A stretch of 64,000 nt of DNA from assembly GCF_001939115.1 (NCBI RefSeq), contig NZ_MQTZ01000046.1, positions 89,960 through 153,959 of the forward strand. The letters are read 5' to 3'. The notes below the pieces were generated by a model that was given only the letters and a program-made list of their open reading frames with translations, had not been told where the DNA came from and made no database searches. The stretch comes from Leptolyngbya sp. 'hensonii'. GTDB lineage: Bacteria > Cyanobacteriota > Cyanobacteriia > GCF-001939115. Shown in pieces: positions 1 through 8,086 of the stretch; positions within the stretch are counted from its first letter, which is position 1, and every line of letters begins with the position of its first letter. The translations under genes were made by a program, and so were the position numbers.

Positions 1-1
1 C

Positions 2-25
2 AAATCCCCTCCTGGGAGGGGATTT
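2..25. terminator. Hairpin at the 3' end of the DNA ligase gene
   Basis: The sequence AAATCCCCTCC pairs with GGAGGGGATTT around a tiny loop, and is followed on the plus strand by TATTTT. The hairpin overlaps the ligase stop codon. It can work as a rho-independent terminator for a plus-strand gene outside the window; the minus-strand tail lies outside. Its core recurs at 28529-28544 and, in looser form, at 48323-48353. Confidence 0.6.
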
Positions 26-1634
26 ATTTTCTGATTTCCAGGAGCGCAAAGGCGGCCTGAAGGGTATCGGCCTCTGCGGCAGATTTATCTTTGCACCAAC
101 GCAGAATCCGAGGCTGGCGAACGGCAAGGCCAGATTTGTGACGGTTCGATCGGGCAATTCCTTCAAAGGCAATCTCAAAGACCTGCAGGGGTTCTACGGC
201 GCGGACAGGACCAAATTTTTCCAGTGTATGCTGGCGAATCCAGCGGTCCAGTTCTTCCAATTCCCAGGAGTTCAAACCCACATCAGTCCGGGCAAAAGGG
301 ATCAGATCGTTACCCTGCCAGAGCGCAAAGGTATACTCTGGCAGTCGGTGAGGCTGGTTCCCGCTGTTGGCCTGAGCATAGAGGAGGACTGCATCCAGGG
401 TCAGGGGATTGACCTTATATTTCCACCACTTGCCCCGCTGCCGACCCACCCCATAGGGGCTATCCAGGGCTTTGAGCATCAGCCCTTCGGCACCCTGTTC
501 CCGCGATCGCGATCGTAGGTCTTCCAATTCTACAAAGGTGGTAAAACTCAATGTCGGGGACAGGCTGATCCGGTCCGTCGGCAAAGCGGATAAGAGGGCT
601 ACCAGAGCCTGCCGCCGATCGGCCAGGGGCAGTTCCCGGATGTCCTGTCCATGCTGTTCCAGCAGATCATAAGCCAGAAAATGGATGGGGGTTTCGGTGA
701 TCATCTTCCGGGTCACTTTTTTTCGACCCAGACGCTTCTGCAGGTCGTTAACGTTCATGGGACGCTGTCCATCCCAGGACACAATCTCCCCATCCAGCAC
801 CATCCCATCTGGGAGGACTGATGCTTGATCGACAAGTTCCGGGAACTGGTGGGTGATCAGCACCTCTTGCCGCGACCAAAGGAAGACCTGGCCTGCCCGC
901 CGGATTAACTGTGCCCGAATCCCATCCCATTTCCACTCCACCTGCCATTGGGATGGGATTTCAGCCTGAAAGAAAGCATCTGCTTCTAAAGGAAAGGCCA
1001 GAAAAAAAGGATAGGGCTGGGAGGGTACTATCTCCAGATTTTGGACCTGGATCAGGTGCTGGAAAACCTCGATCGAGGGGTCAAAGTCTTCCATGAGGCG
1101 ATGGGCAACCTCTGATTCTGGCAGTCCGTACTCTGCACCCAGAGCTTGAATCACCAGTTTTTCAGCCCCCTCCACCCGCAAAGCTCCAGTCAGAATTTTA
1201 TTCAGGACAAAAACCTCTGAGGGCGTCAGGGACGCCCACCAGGACAGTACTCGATCGTGGCGTTCCGTTGCTGATAGCCTGTCCTTCAGCCCAGGGATGA
1301 TCCGTTCCATCCACTCAGACAGGGATGGGGTGATGGAGGGCTGCGGGGAAATCCCGCTCTCCGCTAGGAGAAGGGAAATCACCTCAACCCCATCACCCAC
1401 CTGGGCCAAACAAGCCTCAAACAGCCATGGGGCTAGCTGAGATTTTTTGAGGAAAATAGCCCTGAGTTCTTTGACAGGAACCAGCCGTTTTCGCGCTTTT
1501 CCCAAAAGCAAGGACAAAGCCCAGACTATATTGGCAGGCTCTTCCTGCCGGAAATACTGCTGCAAAGCCCTGACCTTGTTGCCGGTTGAGGTTGGAGCAT
1601 CAAGCGCCTGAAAGAGGAGCGTGAATCGTTTCAT
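24..1634 (-). CDS. ATP-dependent DNA ligase (damage-response type)
   Basis: The enzyme seals DNA nicks through a ligase-adenylate intermediate. The adenylation motif reads EWKWDGIRAQ near residue 232 (KxDG with K as the nucleotidyl lysine), followed by DGEIVSWDG and further on by the conserved GLMLK and WKYK motifs. The roughly 200-residue N-terminal region and overall length (about 536 aa) match the bacterial family described as cisplatin damage response ligase, whose members usually pair with a metallo-beta-lactamase-fold exonuclease and a helicase; any such partners would lie left of the window. I chose the ATG at 1634 (MKRFTLLFQ) because family members start there; an upstream in-frame start would add 11 unrelated residues. 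It follows chpX by 45 bp on the same strand, so it may be read from the CO2-uptake operon, though no functional link is known. Confidence 0.9.
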   Translation of the reverse strand: MKRFTLLFQALDAPTSTGNKVRALQQYFRQEEPANIVWALSLLLGKARKRLVPVKELRAIFLKKSQLAPWLFEACLAQVGDGVEVISLLLAESGISPQPSITPSLSEWMERIIPGLKDRLSATERHDRVLSWWASLTPSEVFVLNKILTGALRVEGAEKLVIQALGAEYGLPESEVAHRLMEDFDPSIEVFQHLIQVQNLEIVPSQPYPFFLAFPLEADAFFQAEIPSQWQVEWKWDGIRAQLIRRAGQVFLWSRQEVLITHQFPELVDQASVLPDGMVLDGEIVSWDGQRPMNVNDLQKRLGRKKVTRKMITETPIHFLAYDLLEQHGQDIRELPLADRRQALVALLSALPTDRISLSPTLSFTTFVELEDLRSRSREQGAEGLMLKALDSPYGVGRQRGKWWKYKVNPLTLDAVLLYAQANSGNQPHRLPEYTFALWQGNDLIPFARTDVGLNSWELEELDRWIRQHTLEKFGPVRAVEPLQVFEIAFEGIARSNRHKSGLAVRQPRILRWCKDKSAAEADTLQAAFALLEIRK

Positions 1635-1679
1635 CGAGATACCTGAGCCGATCGAGCCACCCTGCACCAGCGCGATCGA

Positions 1680-2810
1680 TCAGGAATTCGCAGCAGCAAT
1701 GCAGGAGGTTTTCAGCCGATCCATCCAGCCTTCCAGATAGGCCCGATTCGCTTTCTGTTCCGCCGGATCCGTGGTATCCAGTGGATGGGGCATTAATCCT
1801 TTGATCGCCGCTGTGGTCACACAGAACATCGACTTTTGGAAGCTGATACAAATTTTCACCCGCAGATCGTCCTCACCCCGCAACCCCCCACGGTAAATCT
1901 CATGCAAATAGTCCGGCAAAAAGTGCCGCATATCCTGCATCAGCAAGGTTGGGGGCACGCCTGCGCCACCGATCGGCAGCGGATCGGCATATAGGGCTCC
2001 ATAGGTAAACCGCTCCTGGTCAAAGGGAATCTGGTTCGCCTGGGCATTGTAGGAAACCGTCCCAAAGAATGGAGTGCCCCGGAAAAAGACCGCTTCCACA
2101 TAGGGAACCGCCACATCCATCAAAAATGTCATCCCATAGGATGCCGGGATAATGTCGTAGGACTTGCCCCCCAGGGTGACTGCATAGGTAATGGGTGTGC
2201 TAGCCGCATCCACCAGACCCTTCTGAACGTGGGCCACCACATCTGCGATCGAGCGGATTTTGCCCGCATCATAGTCATCAGACAGGGTCAGGAAAATTAC
2301 ACTCATGATTCGCCAGAACTGGCCCAGGGCACTGTAGCAAACAAGCTGGCGCACCTGCTCAGGCAGAAATTCCGGGAACAGCTTATGTAACATTTGCATC
2401 AAAGGATTGCCTTTGATTTTGGCCTGGATAGCAGCCTCAGATTGGGTTTTGAACTCATCGGAGTCGAGGAAAGTGTCCAACCCGCCGGTGCCATGCCAGA
2501 GCATCACCCGCATACAATACTCGGCATATTCAAAGTTGATGCGATCGTGCCACCAGTGCCGCAGGAGCTTATCCAGGGTGATTTCCCCATTGAAATATTT
2601 AAAGAAGGGAAACAGGAGCAAAAACTGGTGATCCGCGACATAAACCAGGTTTTGCCAGTAGGCATCTAGGACAATCCCATAACTTTTGAGGATGCCCACC
2701 ACTTCTTTTAAATTGGTTTCTGACTCCCTTAACAACGCACCACCAGACTCCAGGCGATGAACATATTCAGCCAGGGGATGGGTTGAGGGTGGTCGAACAG
2801 TACTAACCAT
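1680..2810 (-). CDS. chpX: CO2 hydration protein ChpX/CupB
   Basis: This is a subunit of the NDH-1 CO2-uptake complex (NDH-1MS', also called NDH-1(4)), proposed to convert CO2 to bicarbonate at the thylakoid or cytoplasmic membrane. The 376-aa length, the HWWHDRINFEYAEYCMRVMLWHGTGG stretch (rich in His and Glu, around residues 86-111) and the C-terminal helices are typical of the ChpX/ChpY family. Two observations favour the constitutive low-affinity ChpX (CupB) over the inducible ChpY (CupA): the protein is the shorter type, and no cupS gene follows. It begins 3 bp after the ndhD4 stop codon, so the genes are translationally close and form one operon. Confidence 0.9.
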   Translation of the reverse strand: MVSTVRPPSTHPLAEYVHRLESGGALLRESETNLKEVVGILKSYGIVLDAYWQNLVYVADHQFLLLFPFFKYFNGEITLDKLLRHWWHDRINFEYAEYCMRVMLWHGTGGLDTFLDSDEFKTQSEAAIQAKIKGNPLMQMLHKLFPEFLPEQVRQLVCYSALGQFWRIMSVIFLTLSDDYDAGKIRSIADVVAHVQKGLVDAASTPITYAVTLGGKSYDIIPASYGMTFLMDVAVPYVEAVFFRGTPFFGTVSYNAQANQIPFDQERFTYGALYADPLPIGGAGVPPTLLMQDMRHFLPDYLHEIYRGGLRGEDDLRVKICISFQKSMFCVTTAAIKGLMPHPLDTTDPAEQKANRAYLEGWMDRLKTSCIAAANS

Positions 2811-2813
2811 AAC

Positions 2814-4352
2814 TCAAGGCTCCTCGGAAGAAAATGCTTGCAAACGGATTGGGGGAGAGAGTACTGCCGGATGGGCGGAACCAACTGTGATCGCTGGAAT
2901 CTGGGGGGTCAGGGCTGTTGTCGTCGTCTCGCTCCAGTGGGTCAACCAACCTGGTTGTAATCCCAGTAGGGCAACCAGCACCGTCAGAATGAAGGCCGGA
3001 ACCCGATCGCCCCAGGACACCGGCGGCAAGTTCATGGCTCGGGGGGAAAGGCGACCAAAGAAAGCCCGGTTGACCAGCAATAGGAAATAAACCGCCGTCA
3101 GACCCGTTCCCACCATGCAAAGTAAAGTCTGGACGGGGAAAATCGGAAACCCACCCCGAAAAATTAGAAACTCAGAAATAAATCCCACCATGCCGGGAAT
3201 CCCTGCACTGGCCATAACCCCAACCACCATCATGCTCCCAATTAGGGGCAGCCCTCGCTCCGGATTCAGCAGCCCCTGCAATTCATCCAGATCACGGCTA
3301 CCCGCCTTCTGATAAACCACCCCAACCAGAAGGAATAGCAGGGCCGAGATCAGACCATGGCTGATCATCTGAAACACCGCTCCCATAATACTCAGGGGGG
3401 TTGCCGCAGCCACAGCCAGAAGAATATAGCCCATGTGACCGATCGAACTATAGGCCACCATCTTTTTCATATCTTTCTGAGCAATAGCGGTCAGAGCCCC
3501 ATACAGAACACTGAGCACAGCCCAGGTTGCCAACCAGGGAGCCAACACCTGCCAGGCTTCTGGAAACAACCCCAAGCCAAATCGCAAAAGACCATAGGTA
3601 CCCAACTTCAGCAGCACCCCGGCCAATAAAACCGAGATCGGGGTAGAGGCTTCCACATGGGCATCGGGCAACCAGGTATGAAAGGGAACCAGCGGAATTT
3701 TGATGCCAAATCCAATCAGCAGGGCAGCCAGCAGAATCAACTGCTGGGCCACGGGCAGGGCCTGCGCCAGCAGGGGGTCATACTTAAAGTCATAGGCCCC
3801 GCTCAACCAGGTCAACCCCAGGAAGGCCGCCAGAACCAGCACTCCTGACAAAGCAGTGTAAAGCAGGAACTTGGTCGCCGCATAGCCTCGTCGAGCTCCG
3901 CCCCAGATGGCAATCAGCAGATAGAGGGGAATTAGTTCCAACTCATAGAAGATAAAAAACAGGAGCAAATTCTGGGCCAGAAATGCCCCTGCTACAGCAG
4001 CATTGAGCATCAGCATCAGGCTGTAGTAGAGACGAGGGCGGTTCACTGAGCTATCGGTACTGCAGATAGCAATCAGGGTCAACAGGCTATTCAGGACCAC
4101 CAGCGGCAAGGACAGCCCATCCACACTGAGCTGATAGGTCAATCCCAGGGCATCAATCCAGGGCAACTGCTCCCCAAATTGCCAACTGATATTGCTGACA
4201 TCGAACTGGATGCCGAGGGCGATCGTGATCACCAGGGTTACCGTTGTCAAAATGGCAGCCAGAAGTCGAGATCTTTTTTCAATCAAAGTTCCAGGCCAGA
4301 AGGCAATCAGGACAGCCCCCAAAATGGGGATCCAAATCAGACCGCTTAACAT
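2814..4352 (-). CDS. ndhD4: NAD(P)H-quinone oxidoreductase subunit D4
   Basis: This is an antiporter-like membrane subunit of the distal arm of NDH-1, here of the form specialised for CO2 uptake. The protein has about 14 hydrophobic segments and the typical proton-channel motifs, including YELELIPLYLLIAIWGG, HTWLPDAHVEA and DMKKMVAYSSIGHMGYI. The ATG at 4352 is preceded by GGGAGAAGGA at good spacing; a TTG at 4373 would overlap ndhF4 and has no such site, so the shorter protein (MLSGLIWIP) is preferred. It lies between ndhF4 and chpX. Assignment to type D4 rather than D3 rests on this gene order without cupS, and is an inference. Confidence 0.9.
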   Translation of the reverse strand: MLSGLIWIPILGAVLIAFWPGTLIEKRSRLLAAILTTVTLVITIALGIQFDVSNISWQFGEQLPWIDALGLTYQLSVDGLSLPLVVLNSLLTLIAICSTDSSVNRPRLYYSLMLMLNAAVAGAFLAQNLLLFFIFYELELIPLYLLIAIWGGARRGYAATKFLLYTALSGVLVLAAFLGLTWLSGAYDFKYDPLLAQALPVAQQLILLAALLIGFGIKIPLVPFHTWLPDAHVEASTPISVLLAGVLLKLGTYGLLRFGLGLFPEAWQVLAPWLATWAVLSVLYGALTAIAQKDMKKMVAYSSIGHMGYILLAVAAATPLSIMGAVFQMISHGLISALLFLLVGVVYQKAGSRDLDELQGLLNPERGLPLIGSMMVVGVMASAGIPGMVGFISEFLIFRGGFPIFPVQTLLCMVGTGLTAVYFLLLVNRAFFGRLSPRAMNLPPVSWGDRVPAFILTVLVALLGLQPGWLTHWSETTTTALTPQIPAITVGSAHPAVLSPPIRLQAFSSEEP

Positions 4353-4366
4353 GATTTCCTTCTCCC

Positions 4367-6199
4367 CTACCAAATAAACCAGGTCATCAACATGCCCAGA
4401 AGGCCAACACCAATCAGAATCGTGAGCAGATAAGCCTGGGATTGACCCGACGCACTGTAGCGCAGCCCCTCACCACTCAAGATCGACGCCAGCCCAACCA
4501 GATTCACCGCTCCATCCACAACATAGCGATCAAACCAGGCCGCCAAGCGAGACAGCCCGCCGACTGTGAACACCACTGTCAGGCGGTAGAACCGATCGAC
4601 ATAAAAATCGTAGGCCAGCAAATCCTGAAGAAAGCGGAGGGAAATCTGCATGGGTCGAGACCAGTTACGTCGCAGGCCAATAGCGCTTCCCATGCCACAA
4701 CCCACCACCCCCGACAAGACCACCAGCAGCAGCGCAGGCTTATTCAGATATTCCCAGTCAGGCAGCAGTTCCAGGCGCTGCAGCATCAGGGGAACCAGCA
4801 GGGTCACAATCGTCAGGGAGACCATCGGCACGGCCATTGGCCAGGGCACTTCTGGAGCCCGCCGCGTTTTAGGTTGGGGCTGCCCCAGAAAAGCCAGACG
4901 GAAAACTCGGGTCAGATTAATGGCAGTCAGCCCATTCACCAGCAACAACACGGCAATCAGCAGGGGTTGGTTCCAAAAATCATCAATACCCAAGCGCAGA
5001 GCCCAAAAGCCACCCAGGGGTAGAAGCCCCACCAGACCCGCAGCCCCCACGACAAAAGCAGTCGTTGTCGCAGGCATCCGGGACCACAGCCCTCCCATTT
5101 CTGTCAGGTTCTGATTATTCGTGGTGTAAATCACCCCGCCAATGCTCATGAATAGCAGAGCCTTGGAAATCGCATGGGCAAATAGAATCATCAGGGCAAA
5201 ACCGGTCCACTGGGTGCCCACTGCAATGAACACCAGCCCCAGGTAGGCACTGGTGGAATGGGAGAGGGCACGCTTGATATCAATCTGAGCAATGGCTACC
5301 AGAGAAGCACCGATCGCAGTCATCGCCCCCAAGGCAATCAGGGCGATGGAGGCTACCGGGGAGAGGATCAGAATCGGCTGCAACTTAATCAAGATGTAAG
5401 CGCCACAGGCCACCACCACAGAGTTCCGCAAAATCGAAGCTGGGTTAGGCCCCTCCATCGCCTCATCCAACCACAGGTGCAGGGGAAACTGGGCGCATTT
5501 CCCGATCGGACCAGCAATCAGGGCCAGCCCCAGCAACGTAGACACCAGCGGTGAGAGGGTCGCGGTCTCAGTCCATTCGTACAGATCTGGAAAGTTCAGA
5601 CTACCAGCCATGGTAGCCAGAGCTACCACCCCCATGAGCAACAACACGTCTCCAACCCGTTTCGTCAGGAAGGCATCCCGGGCTGCAGTCACAACCAGGG
5701 GCTGAGCATACCAGAACCCCACCAGCAAATAGGTAGACAGGGTCAGGATTTCCAGTAAGGCATAGCTCAGAAATAGGGAGTCACTGATAGCCAGACCGCC
5801 CATCGCTCCTTCAAAAAAACCCATCAGACCGAAGAAGCGAGCCAAGGCCCAATCCTTCTCCATATATCCCAAAGCAAAGAGTTGCGCCAAAAGACTCAAA
5901 CTGTTAACCAGCTCCATTGCTGCCGTACTGACAGAGGAAATATTCAACGCAAAAGTCAGGTCCAGATCGGCCACTTTCAACCAATGAATCAGGATCTGTT
6001 GGGCTTCCTGGTCCAGGGTAGCCCGAAACAAAATTAGCCCATGGATCAAGGCCACAACAGTCATAAACAAGTTGAAATAGGCAGCTGGACGCGGCCCAGT
6101 CCGCCGGATCGTACCGGCGGACCAGGGCAAGGTGAGAATCGCCCCTAATAATCCATAGAAGGGAATCCACCAGCTACTTTGCAGGAGAAACTGGTTCAT
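4367..6199 (-). CDS. ndhF4: NAD(P)H-quinone oxidoreductase subunit F4
   Basis: This is the large proton-pumping subunit that, with NdhD4 and ChpX, defines the constitutive CO2-uptake NDH-1 complex. The 610-aa protein is almost wholly hydrophobic. It carries the NuoL-type signature FPLHLWLDEAMEGPNPASILRNS around residues 239-261, and DIKRALSHSTSAYLG in the antiporter core. It is the first gene of ndhF4-ndhD4-chpX and is divergent from ccmK2, with 513 bp between start codons. No strong ribosome site precedes the ATG. Confidence 0.9.
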   Translation of the reverse strand: MNQFLLQSSWWIPFYGLLGAILTLPWSAGTIRRTGPRPAAYFNLFMTVVALIHGLILFRATLDQEAQQILIHWLKVADLDLTFALNISSVSTAAMELVNSLSLLAQLFALGYMEKDWALARFFGLMGFFEGAMGGLAISDSLFLSYALLEILTLSTYLLVGFWYAQPLVVTAARDAFLTKRVGDVLLLMGVVALATMAGSLNFPDLYEWTETATLSPLVSTLLGLALIAGPIGKCAQFPLHLWLDEAMEGPNPASILRNSVVVACGAYILIKLQPILILSPVASIALIALGAMTAIGASLVAIAQIDIKRALSHSTSAYLGLVFIAVGTQWTGFALMILFAHAISKALLFMSIGGVIYTTNNQNLTEMGGLWSRMPATTTAFVVGAAGLVGLLPLGGFWALRLGIDDFWNQPLLIAVLLLVNGLTAINLTRVFRLAFLGQPQPKTRRAPEVPWPMAVPMVSLTIVTLLVPLMLQRLELLPDWEYLNKPALLLVVLSGVVGCGMGSAIGLRRNWSRPMQISLRFLQDLLAYDFYVDRFYRLTVVFTVGGLSRLAAWFDRYVVDGAVNLVGLASILSGEGLRYSASGQSQAYLLTILIGVGLLGMLMTWFIW

Positions 6200-6483
6200 T
6201 GAAATAACCTATAGATAATGGTTTTAGTGATGAGCTTTAGCAAGGACTGGTGCAGGTTCAGGGTCGAACAACCGGCGCAAAGCCCCTGCAAATAAAGCAA
6301 TATTAGCCTGAGTAAAAGCTTTTTATTAACTTTCGTTTAGTTTACCGCCAAAACGACTCCAGCGCTAGGCTGTTGAAGCTTTCCAGAGCGGCCAAAAGCC
6401 GTTTTAAAGCATAAAATTAATAGATAGATTCAATAAATATTTTTCATACAAAAAATGTCTTCAAATAAGTCTCAATTTGAGAT

Positions 6484-6499
6484 ATGTGAGTACTCACAT
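6484..6499. promoter_or_regulatory. Perfect 16-bp palindrome ATGTGAGT/ACTCACAT
   Basis: The two 8-base halves are exact reverse complements. A second palindrome, TCTCAA-T-TTGAGA, abuts it at 6470-6482. The pair sits 10 bases left of the RbcR-like box, in the middle of the divergent region. A dimeric regulator could bind here; the regulator is unknown. Confidence 0.4.
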
Positions 6500-6508
6500 C
6501 AGTAATAA

Positions 6509-6523
6509 ATTAACTTTACTAAT
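6509..6523 (+). promoter_or_regulatory. RbcR-type binding box
   Basis: The sequence ATTAA-CTTTA-CTAAT fits the consensus ATTA(G/A)-N5-(C/T)TAAT reported for RbcR, the LysR-type regulator of Calvin-cycle and carboxysome genes in Synechocystis. It lies 190-204 bp before the ccmK2 start. The match is seen directly; regulation is inferred. Confidence 0.5.
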
Positions 6524-6712
6524 AAATGTCATTAAGAACAATCATTTTGACCTATATTGTCAATTGAGAAAGACTTACCCTATTCTTTTGAATAGAATAC
6601 TAAAGCTCCTGAAGCTGAGACTTGATGGGCCTTTCCGTCAAATTTTTTTAGCGAGGATCGGTAGGGTATTTTGACTGAAAAGTATTAATTTTGTGTTTGT
6701 AGGAGATTAGCA

Positions 6713-7021
6713 ATGCCGATTGCAGTTGGCATGATTGAGACTAGAGGGTTCCCTGCTGTTGTAGAAGCAGCGGATGCAATGGTGAAAGCCGCTCGGGTCA
6801 CCCTGGTCGGTTATGAGAAGATCGGAAGCGGTCGGGTGACCGTTATTGTCCGGGGGGACGTTTCTGAGGTTCAAGCTTCGGTGGCCGCCGGTATTGAGTC
6901 TGTGAAGCGGGTCAACGGGGGCGAAGTTCTCTCCACCCATATCATTGCCCGTCCTCACGAGAACCTGGAGTATGTGTTACCGATGAGTTACACCGAGGCT
7001 GTAGAACAGTTCCGGACCTAA
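6713..7021 (+). CDS. ccmK2: Carboxysome shell hexamer protein CcmK2
   Basis: This is a BMC-domain protein whose hexamers tile the facets of the beta-carboxysome shell. The 102-aa sequence carries the pore loop KIGSGR and the motifs [16 protein letters not shown] and [12 protein letters not shown]. It is about 90% identical by eye to the next gene. The short tail (VEQFRT) matches CcmK2, and the position as first gene fits the common order K2-K1-L-M-N. The ATG is preceded by AGGAG at 6701-6705. Confidence 0.95.
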   Translation: MPIAVGMIETRGFPAVVEAADAMVKAARVTLVGYEKIGSGRVTVIVRGDVSEVQASVAAGIESVKRVNGGEVLSTHIIARPHENLEYVLPMSYTEAVEQFRT

Positions 7022-7268
7022 CTTTACAATTACAGACGCCCTTCAGACTGAGGCCCGGTGGGTTCAGTCATGGGTTCAGTCACTAGAATTCCACGGGACA
7101 AAATCTTTATTCCTGGTCAGATCAGCGAGAGGATAGTTCCATTGGGGCAGCCCGATTTAGGGATCGCCTTTGAGTCAGCTAGCCGGGCCAGTTCAAGATT
7201 ACCGATTTGAGTTCTAAGACCTTGTTTTCAAGTTTGAGTTAAGAACAGATAGGAAGGAGTCGATTGTT

Positions 7269-7613
7269 ATGGCGATTGCAGTAGGTATGATTGAGACCCT
7301 GGGCTTTCCCGCTGTTGTAGAAGCAGCAGATGCGATGGTGAAAGCAGCCCGGGTCACCCTGGTGGGCTACGAGAAGATCGGTAGCGGTCGCGTTACGGTA
7401 ATTGTGCGGGGAGATGTTTCTGAAGTACAGGCTTCTGTCGCTGCTGGGATGGAATCGGTAAAGCGAGTGAACGGCGGTCAGGTCCTGTCCACCCACATCA
7501 TTGCTCGCCCCCATGAGAACCTGGAGTATGTTCTCCCCATTCGCTACACGGAAGAAGTTGAGCAATTCCGTGAGAGTGTCAATGGCCCTCGTTCTCTCCC
7601 GGTTAGGTCCTAG
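7269..7613 (+). CDS. ccmK1: Carboxysome shell hexamer protein CcmK1
   Basis: This is a second BMC-domain hexamer, 114 aa, almost the same as CcmK2 through residue 98 but with an extended C-terminus ([18 protein letters not shown]) like CcmK1. It has the same KIGSGR pore loop. A strong ribosome site AGGAAGGAG at 7251-7259 precedes the ATG. A 247-bp spacer separates it from ccmK2, which may allow separate control of the two paralogues; ccmL follows after 6 bp. Confidence 0.93.
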   Translation: MAIAVGMIETLGFPAVVEAADAMVKAARVTLVGYEKIGSGRVTVIVRGDVSEVQASVAAGMESVKRVNGGQVLSTHIIARPHENLEYVLPIRYTEEVEQFRESVNGPRSLPVRS

Positions 7614-7619
7614 AAATTA

Positions 7620-7922
7620 ATGCAGATTGCCAAAGTTCGCGGCACGGTCGTCAGCACACAGAAAGACCCCAGCCTTCAAGGGACCAAATTCTTGCTTCTG
7701 CAATTTGTGGATGAAGCAGGCAATTTACGCCCTGATTATGAGGTTGCGGCTGACAGTGTGGGTGCAGGGGTAGATGAGTGGGTGCTTGTCAGTCGTGGAA
7801 GTGCTGCTCGTCAGCTCTCTGGGACTGAACGGCGTCCACTGGATGCCCTCGTTGTAGCGATTATCGACACTGTCAGTGTGGACAATGCTCTGTTGTATAG
7901 CAAACGAGAGGCCTACCGTTAG
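7620..7922 (+). CDS. ccmL: Carboxysome vertex pentamer protein CcmL
   Basis: This 100-aa protein of the EutN/CcmL family forms pentamers that close the vertices of the icosahedral shell. Typical features are the start [20 protein letters not shown], the central [11 protein letters not shown], and the loop [20 protein letters not shown]. The start codon lies 6 bp after the ccmK1 stop with only a weak ribosome site, suggesting coupled translation. Confidence 0.95.
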   Translation: MQIAKVRGTVVSTQKDPSLQGTKFLLLQFVDEAGNLRPDYEVAADSVGAGVDEWVLVSRGSAARQLSGTERRPLDALVVAIIDTVSVDNALLYSKREAYR

Positions 7923-7925
7923 AGA

Positions 7926-7960
7926 GCTTTCTGGGGGAGCAGTTTTCTGCTCTGGAAAAG
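7926..7960 (+). other. Intercistronic hairpin, ccmL-ccmM
   Basis: GAGCAG and CTGCTC (7937-7942 and 7947-7952) pair around TTTT, and the outer bases CTTT/AAAG extend the stem imperfectly. No U-tract follows, so it looks like an mRNA processing or stability element rather than a terminator. Confidence 0.4.
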
Positions 7961-8086
7961 CCATCTAGCGGCAGGCCAGCTGCGGATTTGATGGCCGATC
8001 GTTCACTTAGCTATTCCGGGCTCTTTTTGCCCTGCTCCCTCAGCTTGCTGTCGCAGCAACATCGTTTTCATCAGGAGAGGTTTTTT

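Larger units (their letters stand above)
6200..6712. promoter_or_regulatory. Divergent control region, ndhF4 / ccmK2
   Basis: This is a 513-bp AT-rich gap between two divergent inorganic-carbon operons. It contains two neighbouring palindromes (6470-6482 and 6484-6499), an RbcR-like box (6509-6523), and a ribosome site AGGAG at 6701-6705 seven bases before the ccmK2 ATG. I could not fix a promoter with confidence: TTGACC at 6547 and TAGAAT at 6593 are present but are not at standard spacing. No gene is supported in the gap. Confidence 0.6.

Noticed and set aside
138..518. Plus-strand open frames inside the ligase gene
   Set aside because: These are antisense to a gene with clear catalytic motifs and have no ribosome site.
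4442..5114. Plus-strand open frames opposite ndhF4
   Set aside because: The Gln/His-rich translations mirror the antisense of hydrophobic codons; ndhF4 is certain.
6477..6674. A 65-codon frame in the ndhF4-ccmK2 spacer
   Set aside because: No ribosome site or recognised motif; it covers the RbcR-like box and palindromes, so the span is better read as a control region.
7988..8086. Earlier in-frame start for CcmM
   Set aside because: The extra 33 residues are not CcmM-like, while AGGAGAGG before 8087 and residue numbering (His75, Cys194) support the later start.
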